From NCBI GenBank assembly GCA_035528715.1, contig DATKYB010000014.1, positions 1-27,685 on the forward strand: DNA of 27,685 nucleotides. Direction: 5' to 3'. A program made the position numbers and the translations under genes. Of this stretch, positions 15,891 through 24,471 are shown piece by piece (positions within the stretch are counted from its first letter, which is position 1; every line of letters begins with the position of its first letter). A model generated the notes under the pieces. The model worked only from the letters and a program-made list of their open reading frames with translations. It was not told the origin of the DNA and did no database searches. The stretch comes from Nitrospinota bacterium. Its GTDB lineage: Bacteria; JADFOP01; DATKYB01.

Positions 15891-16787
15891 ATGAAAAAAA
15901 TTATCATGTTCACTGGCAAAGGAGGGGTTGGGAAAACAACAACCTCTGTAGCTACTGCTTTTTACCTCTCTCAAGGGAAAAAGGTTGTCTTGGTATCCAC
16001 AGACCCTGCCGGCTCTCTATCCAATATCTTTAACGTGGAATTCCATCGTGAGGTGATCAATGTGGATAAGAATCTGGATGTCATCGAGCTGACACGGGAT
16101 GTCATTCTAAAACTCTGGAGGGAGAGTTTCGGAGACGAGGTCTATGCCGTGATTTCCTCCATCTTCCCCCTGGATAAGGATATCCTCGACTATATCGAGG
16201 GGGCGCCAGCCCTGGATGAGGAATTCATGCTCTACTATGTGCTGGAGACACAAAAATCGGATAAATACGACTACATTGTCTGGGACACGGCCCCCACGGC
16301 TGGGACTTTGAACCTCCTTAAAGCCCAGCATATGTTCTACTCGCATCTGGGAGAAGCACAAAAGCTCTATTTGACCCTGAAGGGTGTTTTTTCAAAGATA
16401 ACGCGAAAACCTGGCAAGGATCCGCTTAAGCTTATATCCAAATGGAGGGAGCTCACGAATGACGTCCTGAAGATGCTCGCCCAAGACACCTCTGCCTGGC
16501 TTGTTTCGAATCCTGAGCGATTGGCTGTGGAGCAGGCTTTATCTATCGGACAATCCATCGGTGAATACGGAATCGAGCTTAACGGCTACATTCTCAACCG
16601 CGTATTTCCTGAAGAGGTATGTAATGAAAACGATTTTTTAAAGAAGAAAAGGGAACTTCAACTGCGCTGGCAAAAGAGCCTTATAGAGCGAGCCAATGCC
16701 CCTGTAAAGATTATTCCAGAGATGGTCGGGGATATCACTGATAAAGATAAACTCCTTCAAGTAGCCTATATGCTTTACGAGAGTTAA
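15891..16787 (+). CDS. ArsA/GET3-family ATPase
   Basis: A 298-residue SIMIBI-class ATPase. The deviant Walker A motif GKGGVGKTT spans residues 9-17, with the signature lysine K10. Switch I is STDPAGSL (36-43) and switch II DTAPTAGTL (132-140). The C-terminal part has the A-loop-like NRVFPEE. Length matches single-domain bacterial ArsA/GET3 homologues, not the fused two-domain arsenite pump. No arsenic genes (arsB, arsR, arsC) are nearby, so arsenite transport is not supported; protein or cofactor handling is equally possible. The ATG sits directly at the predicted transcription start with no ribosome site. Its codon use looks more GC-rich than its right-hand neighbours. Confidence 0.9.
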   Translation: MKKIIMFTGKGGVGKTTTSVATAFYLSQGKKVVLVSTDPAGSLSNIFNVEFHREVINVDKNLDVIELTRDVILKLWRESFGDEVYAVISSIFPLDKDILDYIEGAPALDEEFMLYYVLETQKSDKYDYIVWDTAPTAGTLNLLKAQHMFYSHLGEAQKLYLTLKGVFSKITRKPGKDPLKLISKWRELTNDVLKMLAQDTSAWLVSNPERLAVEQALSIGQSIGEYGIELNGYILNRVFPEEVCNENDFLKKKRELQLRWQKSLIERANAPVKIIPEMVGDITDKDKLLQVAYMLYES

Positions 16788-16978
16788 ATTCCTCTTGTAA
16801 AATATTTTCAATTGTTTCATTTTCTCTTATAAAAGCCAAACAGTAAAAACTCATTGACTAAATCCTACCATTTTGTTAAAAGATATAGATTTAGATTAAA
16901 GCCCTGATTTTACCTACCGATTTGATTATCCAGACAAATCTATAATTTTGTTGGTTATATAAAATGAAGGGGTAAAAA

Positions 16979-17950
16979 TTGTTTATTGTCACTGGAGGTG
17001 CTGGATTTATTGGGAGTGCTTTTGTCTGGAAGCTCAATTCTGAAGGCATTGATAATATTCTCATTGTGGATGAGCTTGACAAATCTGAGAAATGGAAAAA
17101 TTTGACTAACAGGCGATTTGTCGATTATATCCACAAAGACGAATTTCTAAAAATGTTGAGCAGGGACAGCCTTCCCTTTACTATAAGTAAAGTTATCCAC
17201 ATGGGAGCCTGTACCTCGACAACAGAGCAGGATGCAGATTACTTAAAGCAAAATAACTACTATTACACTCAAACACTTGCAAAATGGTCTCTAAAAAAAA
17301 ATATTCGTTTTCTTTATGCAAGTAGTGCTGCTACATATGGTGACGGTTCAGAGGGCTTTTCAGATGATGACAAAACAACGCTGGTTTTACAACCACTCAA
17401 TATGTATGGATACTCAAAGCACCTCTTTGATCTCTGGGTATTGCGCAACAATCTCTCTCAAAAGATGCTGGGGATTAAATTTTTTAATGTTTTTGGACCG
17501 AATGAATATCATAAAGATGATATGACAAGTGTTGTCTTTAAAGCATTCTGCCAGATAAAAAAAACAGGAAGGGTTAAACTTTTCAAATCCTATAAGCCTA
17601 AGTACAAGGATGGAGAACAGGTACGCGACTTTATTTATGTAAAGGACTGTGTAGGGGCTATATGGTGGTTCTTGAAAAATCGAGAAGTAAATGGAATTTT
17701 TAATCTTGGGACAGGCAAGGCACGTTCATGGAATGACCTGGCAAAGGCTGTTTTCTCTGCGATGGGAAGAGAGCCTAACATTGAATACATAGAAATGCCG
17801 GAAACAATTAAGCCGAAATACCAATATTTTACTGAAGCAAAGATGGAAAAATTCTATTCATCAGGATGTCCTGTACGCTTCTTATCTCTTGAAGATGGCA
17901 TTAAGGATTACGTCATTAATTATCTGCAACAAGAAGATCGATATCTTTGA
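16979..17950 (+). CDS. hldD: ADP-L-glycero-D-manno-heptose 6-epimerase
   Basis: Converts ADP-D-glycero- to ADP-L-glycero-D-manno-heptose for the LPS inner core, in the cytoplasm. An extended SDR of 323 residues, typical length. NADP-binding TGGAGFIG is at 5-12, followed by the HldD-like ILIVDELDKSEKWKNL and YIHKDEFL. The catalytic region has YASSAATYGDG (113-123) and the YGYSK motif (Y143, K147). KFFNVFGPNEYHKDDMTSVV and GEQVRDFIYVKD are further family landmarks. The start is TTG at 16979-16981 with AAGGGG 6 nt upstream; no ATG is available before the Rossmann motif. It is the main evidence for a Gram-negative envelope. No other heptose gene is adjacent. Confidence 0.95.
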   Translation: MFIVTGGAGFIGSAFVWKLNSEGIDNILIVDELDKSEKWKNLTNRRFVDYIHKDEFLKMLSRDSLPFTISKVIHMGACTSTTEQDADYLKQNNYYYTQTLAKWSLKKNIRFLYASSAATYGDGSEGFSDDDKTTLVLQPLNMYGYSKHLFDLWVLRNNLSQKMLGIKFFNVFGPNEYHKDDMTSVVFKAFCQIKKTGRVKLFKSYKPKYKDGEQVRDFIYVKDCVGAIWWFLKNREVNGIFNLGTGKARSWNDLAKAVFSAMGREPNIEYIEMPETIKPKYQYFTEAKMEKFYSSGCPVRFLSLEDGIKDYVINYLQQEDRYL

Positions 17951-18017
17951 TGGAGTAAGAACTCAGAATGGAAGAAAACAAAATAATATCAAACGGAATA
18001 TTTACTGAGGAGTTAAC

Positions 18018-19085
18018 ATGAAAAAGAATCTTTTTACTAAAAAAGTGAAAACAATTGAAGTAAAAAAATCAAAATCAATTTCCAAGCTTCTCTTGGAAAT
18101 GTCGCAGACAGGATTTCAAGGAAGAAGATTGGCTGAAGCCTTTAATGTTCTTGAAGAGATGATCAAAGATAAGAACTTAACCATATTCATGGGCTATGCT
18201 GGTTCTCTTTCCACTACTGGACAGTGGAAAATAATTAATTGGTTAATAAAAAACCACTTTATCGATATCTTGGTTCCGACCGGTGCAAATATTTCTGAGG
18301 ATATTGTTGAAGCCATGGGCTCTAACTATTGGCAGGGGAGCAATTTAGTTGATGATGAATCGATTTTCAAAGCGGGCTTTAATAGATACTATGATGTTTA
18401 TGGAGAAGAAAAAGACTATTTGAAAATGACAGAGACGATTACAGATTTTATTCAAACCCTTGATGAAGACTATAAATATTCTTCAAGGGAATTCCTGTAT
18501 CTTTTTGGTCTCTGGTTGGGGAAAAAGGGGGTTAAAAGCATCGTTACGGCTGCAGCTGAAAATAAAATTCCAATTTTTTGTCCTGCCATCATAGATAGCC
18601 CTTATGGTGATGCTGCTCTTATTGCAAAAAGTAGGGGTTTCAATCTAACCCTCGATTCAGTAAAGGATTATATTGAATTTATGCGCTTGGGAGAAAAAGT
18701 CAAAGATACAGGTGTCATTTATATAGGTGGTGGAGTCCCAAAAGATTTCATTCAGCTTTTTGCAGTCACAGGTGACCTCCTCTATCATGATAAAAAAATT
18801 CCTGACAGAAAAAATGGCCTAACCCGCCAAGGAACAGATGAAACCTATTATCCCCACAAATATGCTGTCCAAATTACAACAGATTCTCCTCAATGGGGTG
18901 GATTATCGGGATGCACCTTTGAAGAAGGACTTTCCTGGGGAAAGGAATCACCAAAAGGAAGATTTGTTCAATGTTATTGTGATGCAACAATTGCCCTGCC
19001 TATCATTACACATGCCCTAGCAGAAAAAATAAAGATTAAAAGAAAAGGAACAGACTTGTCTTGGTTATTCAAGATGAAAAAATAA
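18018..19085 (+). CDS. deoxyhypusine synthase-like enzyme
   Basis: A 355-residue member of the deoxyhypusine synthase superfamily. Landmarks include FMGYAGSLSTTGQ, ILVPTGANISEDIVEAMG, IPIFCPAIIDSPYGDAAL, VIYIGGGVPKDFI and, near the C-terminus, EEGLSWGKES, where K309 occupies the position of the imine-forming catalytic lysine of eukaryotic DHS. Bacteria have no canonical eIF5A, and several bacterial homologues act as polyamine (homospermidine-type) synthases from spermidine, so a polyamine role is more likely than protein modification; this is inference. AGGAG lies 6 nt before the ATG. It follows hldD by 67 bases in the same direction. No polyamine genes are visible nearby. Confidence 0.92.
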   Translation: MKKNLFTKKVKTIEVKKSKSISKLLLEMSQTGFQGRRLAEAFNVLEEMIKDKNLTIFMGYAGSLSTTGQWKIINWLIKNHFIDILVPTGANISEDIVEAMGSNYWQGSNLVDDESIFKAGFNRYYDVYGEEKDYLKMTETITDFIQTLDEDYKYSSREFLYLFGLWLGKKGVKSIVTAAAENKIPIFCPAIIDSPYGDAALIAKSRGFNLTLDSVKDYIEFMRLGEKVKDTGVIYIGGGVPKDFIQLFAVTGDLLYHDKKIPDRKNGLTRQGTDETYYPHKYAVQITTDSPQWGGLSGCTFEEGLSWGKESPKGRFVQCYCDATIALPIITHALAEKIKIKRKGTDLSWLFKMKK

Positions 19086-19243
19086 ATTTTTTGATCCCTT
19101 GCAACTCTTGTTATCTAATGCTCACCTAATTCTATTGTATGAACTTAATATTATTCTATAGATGATTCGAATTACCCAACAAAAGCCTGTATTGCCTTAC
19201 TTTTTTAAAATTTTTTTAGCTATATCATGTTGGGACAACTGAT

Positions 19244-20038
19244 ATGAACATCTTCATTCTAAGTATTATATTTCTCCTAATATCATTACTTTTTTCTATG
19301 TTAGGATTAGGCGGAGGGATTCTCTATGTACCAGTTCTTATTTTCTCAAAGATTTCGATACATAACGCTGCGGCTATTAGTCTAAGCATTATTTTAGTTA
19401 CTTCACTGTCTGCTTTGTTTGTATTCTTGAAAAACAGACTTGTGGATTGGAAATTGGCACTGCTTATTGACCCTCCAACAGATGTCATGGCATTTCTCGG
19501 TGGATATTACTCTGTTTACTTTTCTGAGGACATTCTAAAGTTCATTTTGGTTTTCGCACTCATTCTTGCTGCGACATTTATGATGAGAAAGGCTGACCTG
19601 AAAACTTATAGCTCTTCAAAAAAGACCTGGTGGATTTGGAACAGAAATTTTAACGGAAGAAGATATGATGTCAATTTAATGATAACCCTTCCGATTACAG
19701 CGGGAACAGGTCTTCTTGCCGGTATGATAGGCATTACAGGAGGGATTATTAAACTGCCCCTTATGGTACTTTTATGCGGAGTGCCCATGGATATAGCTAT
19801 CGCAACCTCTACAGTTATGGTCGCTGCAACTGCCCTTTTTGGTCTTTTTGGCCATGTGCTCGTTGGACACTTTGACTGGAATATCATTATTCCACTGGGA
19901 ATAGTAGCTTTTATAGGAGGACAAATTGGGAGTAGATTGTCTATAAAGATCGATAAAGAAAAAATGAAAAAGATATTTGGCTTTTTGCTGATTGTAATAG
20001 CTATAAAAATACTTTTAGGGATTTTTAACTCTTTTTAG
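19244..20038 (+). CDS. TauE/SafE family sulfite/organosulfonate-type permease
   Basis: A 264-residue membrane protein with the duplicated TauE/SafE architecture. The first half has SMLGLGGGILYVPVLI (about residues 18-33) and the second has AGMIGITGGIIKLPLMVL (about 159-176), the two family glycine motifs. Hydrophobic segments span about eight helices, with a soluble Lys-rich loop at about 115-142. It probably exports a small anion such as sulfite or a sulfonate, or couples metabolite efflux; no neighbour identifies the substrate. The ribosome site is weak (GGGACAACTG before the ATG). It converges on the HD-GYP gene across a hairpin. Confidence 0.9.
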   Translation: MNIFILSIIFLLISLLFSMLGLGGGILYVPVLIFSKISIHNAAAISLSIILVTSLSALFVFLKNRLVDWKLALLIDPPTDVMAFLGGYYSVYFSEDILKFILVFALILAATFMMRKADLKTYSSSKKTWWIWNRNFNGRRYDVNLMITLPITAGTGLLAGMIGITGGIIKLPLMVLLCGVPMDIAIATSTVMVAATALFGLFGHVLVGHFDWNIIIPLGIVAFIGGQIGSRLSIKIDKEKMKKIFGFLLIVIAIKILLGIFNSF

Positions 20039-20048
20039 CAATAAAAAT

Positions 20049-20072
20049 AGAAAGGCTTGACCAGCCTCTTCT
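20049..20072 (-). terminator. intrinsic terminator between convergent TauE/SafE and HD-GYP genes
   Basis: AGAA/TTCT and AGGCT/AGCCT form a 9-bp stem with one bulged C around the loop 20058-20062. On the minus strand the stem is followed by ATTTTTATT, fitting termination of the HD-GYP transcript. The plus side is also T-rich (CTTCTTA), so it may work both ways. Confidence 0.55.
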
Positions 20073-21034
20073 TAATCTGGGGTTCCAAGAAGGATTATAA
20101 ACTCTCGAAATAAATCTAAATCAAAGCAGCCGTTCATTTCTGCCTTCATTATTTTAAGGGCTAAAAAAGGTTTTGTAGCAAAGGCATATGATCGATTTGT
20201 GGTCAATGCATCAAATACATCTCCAACGCATACTATCTTTCCAAATAGATTAATATCGTCCTTTTTCAAACCTTTTGGATAACCTTTTCCATTGCATCTC
20301 TCATGATGCTCTAAAATAGCATGATATGATTCTTCAGGTATCATTTTTGTCTCTCTGCAAATCTCTACACCATAGATAGGGTGTTTTTTCATAATTTCCC
20401 ATTCCTCTCCTGACAATGACCCACGTTTATTTAAAATATTCTTATCGATCTTGCTCTTTCCAATATCATGCAATATGGCTCCAATTCCTAGTCTGTTTAA
20501 TTCATCTTTATCCTCAATACCTATTTTTTCAGCCAGTCCTATAGAAAATAAGCAGACATTCACAGAATGGGTATATGTGTAGTAATCATATTTAACTAAC
20601 TTCAAAAGATCCTTGAAAGTTTTTTTACCTGCCACAAGAAAATTAACGGTATTTTTTACGAGTTCCTGTGTTTTTCTGATATTCGTCCCTACCCTTGGCT
20701 CTTCCATCACTTCTTTTACCAACTGACTAGAGTAGAAGTAGAGTATCTTTCCCCTTTTCTCAAAACTTGTCTTTTGATTGGTTATTATTTCTGATAGATT
20801 GTCTTCTAAATATTTTTTATATTTTTCTATATCATCTATATCCACATATACAAAATCTGTATCACTCTCAATAAGGTTATCCTTTAACTTTCTACCAAAA
20901 GGAATATCCTTGCTTCTGTAGTACACATAGTTACCATTCACAGTTATATAGAGATCAAAATCGGTTACTTTATTAACCAATAAGCTCTCGGTTGGGATCA
21001 CGAAATATCCATCCTTTTCAGTGTAATACTCCAT
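20072..21034 (-). CDS. HD-GYP domain protein, probable cyclic-di-GMP phosphodiesterase
   Basis: A 320-residue protein from ATG 21034. A TTG at 21070 would add 12 residues, but no ribosome site precedes it, whereas a weak AAAGAG lies before the ATG. The N-terminal ~120 residues resemble the DUF3391-like segment often found before HD-GYP domains (YFVIPTESLLVNKVTDFDLYI). The C-terminal HD-GYP domain shows THSVNV, LHDIGKSKIDKNIL (HD pair at about 189-190), HHERCNGKGYP with the defining GYP, and VGDVFDALTTNRSYA. Metal ligands appear intact, supporting hydrolysis of c-di-GMP. It is divergent from the GAF-PilB ATPase, hinting that it may tune pilus or secretion activity. Confidence 0.92.
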   Translation of the reverse strand: MEYYTEKDGYFVIPTESLLVNKVTDFDLYITVNGNYVYYRSKDIPFGRKLKDNLIESDTDFVYVDIDDIEKYKKYLEDNLSEIITNQKTSFEKRGKILYFYSSQLVKEVMEEPRVGTNIRKTQELVKNTVNFLVAGKKTFKDLLKLVKYDYYTYTHSVNVCLFSIGLAEKIGIEDKDELNRLGIGAILHDIGKSKIDKNILNKRGSLSGEEWEIMKKHPIYGVEICRETKMIPEESYHAILEHHERCNGKGYPKGLKKDDINLFGKIVCVGDVFDALTTNRSYAFATKPFLALKIMKAEMNGCFDLDLFREFIILLGTPD

Positions 21035-21241
21035 ATTATAGGTCTCTTTTTTAAATTTAAAATTATTCAACTACATATCGTCATTTTTAACAGAAAACTA
21101 TAACCCCTTTCTGCATGAAAAAAAATAAAAGAGACCAAAAGTTGATGTTTTTTATAAGATTTTGATAGTTTTACGGTTTTTGCTCTTTATTTTTCTTCTA
21201 ACAGATCAGTTCATCATACAAAACCTGTCAATCAAATAGTA

Positions 21242-21270
21242 TTGACTTTATCTCATCTATTGGTTATTTT
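21242..21270 (+). promoter_or_regulatory. candidate promoter of the GAF-PilB gene
   Basis: TTGACT (21242-21247), a 17-nt spacer and TATTTT (21265-21270). It predicts a leader of about 78 nt. The leader contains an imperfect CTCCT/AGGAG inverted repeat near 21286-21297 but no Shine-Dalgarno close to the ATG. Confidence 0.45.
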
Positions 21271-21354
21271 TTAAAAGTAATTTTTCTCCTAAAGGAGTCT
21301 TTTCTATTTTTAATAAAGTCTGTTTATTTAACATAATAAATTCTTTTAAACAAA

Positions 21355-23640
21355 ATGCCCCTCTTTAAAAAAGAAGAAGGCAAGGTTCAAGAATTAGAAG
21401 AGAAGCTTCAATTTCGTGAGAAGCTTAATTATGTAACAAACAGGATTAATTCTGCCAGTAATATCGATGAAATTCTAATTCAATTAAAAGAGGAAATCTT
21501 AAGTCTCTTTGATGCCGATAGAATTACTATATATGCTGCTGACCCTATAAATAAGGAATTGTACTCAAAATATATTGTCGGTTCTGAAATTAAGGAGATA
21601 AGGGTTCCCATATACCCTTCTAGCCTTTCAGGATATGCAGCTTATAAAATGGATATGGTTAATATCCAAGATGTCTACAATACCACGGAGCTAAAAAAAA
21701 TAAATCCCAGCTTGAATTTTGATGGAAGCTGGGACCAGAAATCGGGATATAAGACAAAACAGGTATTGGTAGCTCCAATACGTTTTGAGTACAGACTTTT
21801 CGGTGTTATTCAATTAATCAATAAAAAGGGTGGAGGTGCATTTACAAAATCAGATGAGAAAAATATTCTTGAAATCGCCAGAATCCTAGGAATTGCCTTT
21901 CGAAACCAAGCAAGAATGGTTCAAACCCGTTTCAATTATCTTATCAGTCAGAATATTATTGCTGAAGATGAATTGAAAAAGGCCATTTCTACTGCTAAGG
22001 AAAGGGGGAAAGACATCGAAAAAATTCTTATTGAAAATTTTAAAGTCAATAAGAAAGATATCGGTATATCCCTCAGCCAATATTATGGATGTAAGTTTAC
22101 TGAATTCAGCGATCGCATCATTATCCCAAAAACACTAACGAAGGGACTGAATTTAGCCTATTTAAAAAAGTCGCTTTGGGTTCCCATTGCATTTTCTAAT
22201 GGAAAAGCAATCATTCTTATCGATAATCCAAATGATCCAAAGATCGGTGAAATAAAAACTCTGATTAAGGCTAAGGAATATGAGTTTCAGATAGCTTTAA
22301 AGGACGACATCCTTAAATTTATTAAATCTTTAGAGATGGATGACAGTAAAAGTCAAGCTTCAATCTCAGATCTTCTCGATGAATTGGATGTGAAAAAGGA
22401 AGACGAAGACGTAGATATGGAAGATTCTGAAATCGATGAAAACGCAGCAACAATTGTTCGCCTTGTTAATCAGATAATTATCGAGGGATACGAGAAGGGT
22501 GCCTCTGACATTCATATCGAACCCAACAAGGGGAAGAAGACCACGGATATCCGTTACAGGATTGACGGTGTGTGTATGAAAAACCTTGAAATACCTTTCA
22601 GTCACAGTAAAGCTCTCATATCTAGAATCAAGATTATTGCAAACCTTGATATTGCAGAAAGAAGACTTCCCCAAGATGGTAAGATTAAATTTATATATAA
22701 GAAGAGCCCTATTGAACTCCGCGTTGCAACGTTGCCAACAGTTTCGGGAGAGGATATTGTAATGAGAATCCTTACCACTGGTAAATCTTTACCATTAGAG
22801 GACTTAAATTTCTCCGAAAGAAATTATAAGCATTTCAAAGAGATCATCTCTAGACCCTATGGTATTATTCTCGTTGTGGGACCTACTGGCTCAGGCAAAA
22901 CGACAACCCTTCATGCTGCCCTTGCAAGCATTAATACTCCGGAGAGAAAGATATGGACTGCGGAAGATCCCGTTGAAATAACTCAGTACGGCCTTCGTCA
23001 AGTAGAGGTCAAACCTAAGATCAAATACGATTTTGCAGCCGCCATGCGTTCCTTTCTGAGAGCTGACCCTGACGTGATTATGGTAGGTGAAATGAGGGAT
23101 CATGAAACAGCAGAAATCGGCGTACGGGCATCTCTAACAGGCCACCTGGTTCTCAGTACGCTTCATACCAACAGTGCATCTGAGACCATTACCCGCCTTA
23201 TTGATATGGGAATAGACCCACTTAATTTCGCTGATGCACTCTTAGGTATCCTGGCCCAACGTCTGATTCGTACCTTATGTATAAAATGTAAAGGGTCATA
23301 TCACCCCACAAAAGAAGAGTTTGAATCCTTGGTAGATGCCTATGGAAAAGAATTCTTTCCTGAGCTAAAAACTGCATATAATGATAAATTCATGCTTTTT
23401 AGAGCCAAAGGTTGTGAATTTTGCAATCAAACAGGCTACAGAGGTAGAGCCGGAATACACGAGCTTTTAATCGGTACAAAAAGGCTAAAGAACCTTATTC
23501 AGAGCAAGGCTACTATGGAGGAAATCAAGGGGCAGGCTATAAAAGATGGAATGAGAACCCTCTATCAGGATGGTATTACAAAGGTTTTAAAGGGGATAAG
23601 CGATCTCAGACAGGTAAGAAGTGTGTGCATGAATCAGTAA
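21355..23640 (+). CDS. PilB/GspE-type ATPase with N-terminal GAF domain
   Basis: A 761-residue AAA-like secretion/pilus assembly ATPase. A short coiled coil is followed by a GAF domain (about 30-190; LFDADRITIYAADPINKELYSKYI, LVAPIRFEYRLFGVIQLINK). A degenerate MshEN/T2SSE_N-like region follows at about 192-310, then an acidic linker (EEDEDVDMEDSEIDE, about 344-360). The T2SSE ATPase has GPTGSGKTTT (Walker A, from residue 509), RAFLRADPDVI-type Walker B (DPDVIMVGEMRD, 571-582) and a His box GHLVLSTLHTN. Four cysteines (C642, C645, C687, C690) form the zinc site typical of PilB/GspE. The ATG lacks a nearby ribosome site and no upstream in-frame start exists. No pilin, platform or secretin gene is in the window, so the partner machine is unknown. 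Confidence 0.93.
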   Translation: MPLFKKEEGKVQELEEKLQFREKLNYVTNRINSASNIDEILIQLKEEILSLFDADRITIYAADPINKELYSKYIVGSEIKEIRVPIYPSSLSGYAAYKMDMVNIQDVYNTTELKKINPSLNFDGSWDQKSGYKTKQVLVAPIRFEYRLFGVIQLINKKGGGAFTKSDEKNILEIARILGIAFRNQARMVQTRFNYLISQNIIAEDELKKAISTAKERGKDIEKILIENFKVNKKDIGISLSQYYGCKFTEFSDRIIIPKTLTKGLNLAYLKKSLWVPIAFSNGKAIILIDNPNDPKIGEIKTLIKAKEYEFQIALKDDILKFIKSLEMDDSKSQASISDLLDELDVKKEDEDVDMEDSEIDENAATIVRLVNQIIIEGYEKGASDIHIEPNKGKKTTDIRYRIDGVCMKNLEIPFSHSKALISRIKIIANLDIAERRLPQDGKIKFIYKKSPIELRVATLPTVSGEDIVMRILTTGKSLPLEDLNFSERNYKHFKEIISRPYGIILVVGPTGSGKTTTLHAALASINTPERKIWTAEDPVEITQYGLRQVEVKPKIKYDFAAAMRSFLRADPDVIMVGEMRDHETAEIGVRASLTGHLVLSTLHTNSASETITRLIDMGIDPLNFADALLGILAQRLIRTLCIKCKGSYHPTKEEFESLVDAYGKEFFPELKTAYNDKFMLFRAKGCEFCNQTGYRGRAGIHELLIGTKRLKNLIQSKATMEEIKGQAIKDGMRTLYQDGITKVLKGISDLRQVRSVCMNQ

Positions 23641-23746
23641 AAAGATACTTAAAAATCTTATCCTGAGTTCCTCATCATCTCTTAATCCACCAATAATTTC
23701 AAATCAAATTCATATTTAGAAAAAGTTTTTGAATTACCTCTGGTTA

Positions 23747-23773
23747 TTGACGAATCCCCTGTCAACTTATAAT
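23747..23773 (+). promoter_or_regulatory. msrB promoter with embedded inverted repeat
   Basis: TTGACG (23747-23752) is followed by TATAAT (23768-23773, spacer 15) or, one register on, TAATAT (23770-23775, spacer 17). TTGAC (23747-23751) and GTCAA (23761-23765) are perfect inverted arms around 9 bases, so the -35 overlaps a possible operator. Confidence 0.5.
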
Positions 23774-23817
23774 ATTTATTATGATAAGTCTTTTTTAAAA
23801 AACCTGTAGGAGGAGCT

Positions 23818-24417
23818 TTGATAAAAAATCATAATTTAATTTCATCAGGAATAGTGATGAAGAGAAGATTCTTTTTAAAAATCTTAGGGATAATAGGCCT
23901 AGTGTTTACTGCTAATCCTATAATGGCTAGACCTTTAAATATAATGAAATCTTCAGATAAAAAATCTTCTAACCCATTAAAAATAAAGGTTTATTCAGTT
24001 CAAAAGAAAGGATTCATCATGACCACCAAGGTAATCAAGACCGAGGCTGAGTGGAAAAAGCAACTTACACCAGAACAATTTCGAGTCACTCGAAAAAAAG
24101 GGACAGAACGAGCGTTTTCAGGTGAATATTATGACAACAAGGAAGAAGGAATATACCAGTGTATCTGCTGCGGTAATGACCTTTTTAGCTCAGATACAAA
24201 GTATGACTCTGGTACAGGGTGGCCAAGCTTCTTAAAACCTATCTCAGACGCCAACATAAAAACCGAGGTTGATCGAAGCTTCTTTATGCAAAGAACAGAA
24301 GTTTTATGTATCAGGTGTGACGCCCACCTTGGCCATGTTTTCAATGATGGTCCACCACCAACTCACAAGCGTTATTGCATTAATTCTGCTTGTCTTAAAC
24401 TCGTTAAGAAGAGATAA
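23818..24417 (+). CDS. msrB: peptide-methionine (R)-S-oxide reductase with Tat-like signal
   Basis: Repairs the R epimer of methionine sulfoxide in proteins. The TTG start at 23818 has AGGAGG about 4 nt upstream. An ATG at 23857 with AGGA 6 nt before it would begin exactly at MKRRFFLK, a twin-arginine signal (RRxFLK) with a hydrophobic core and an AxA-like site (IMA). The MsrB domain follows: zinc cysteines in CICCG and [24 protein letters not shown] and RYCINSA with catalytic C187. The usual Ser in INSASLK is Cys192 here. A third in-frame ATG at 24019 with its own AAAGGA marks the normal start of a cytosolic MsrB, so two forms could be made. Monocistronic, behind its own promoter. Confidence 0.93.
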   Translation: MIKNHNLISSGIVMKRRFFLKILGIIGLVFTANPIMARPLNIMKSSDKKSSNPLKIKVYSVQKKGFIMTTKVIKTEAEWKKQLTPEQFRVTRKKGTERAFSGEYYDNKEEGIYQCICCGNDLFSSDTKYDSGTGWPSFLKPISDANIKTEVDRSFFMQRTEVLCIRCDAHLGHVFNDGPPPTHKRYCINSACLKLVKKR

Positions 24418-24471
24418 AAGGCAAGATTGGTGTTCCCGGTTGGTCCAATTTGAGTGATTTATAGATATTTT

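Noticed and set aside
15891-16787. Arsenite-efflux operon
   Set aside because: Only a single-domain ArsA/GET3-like ATPase is present; no ArsB, ArsR, ArsC or ArsD gene is nearby.
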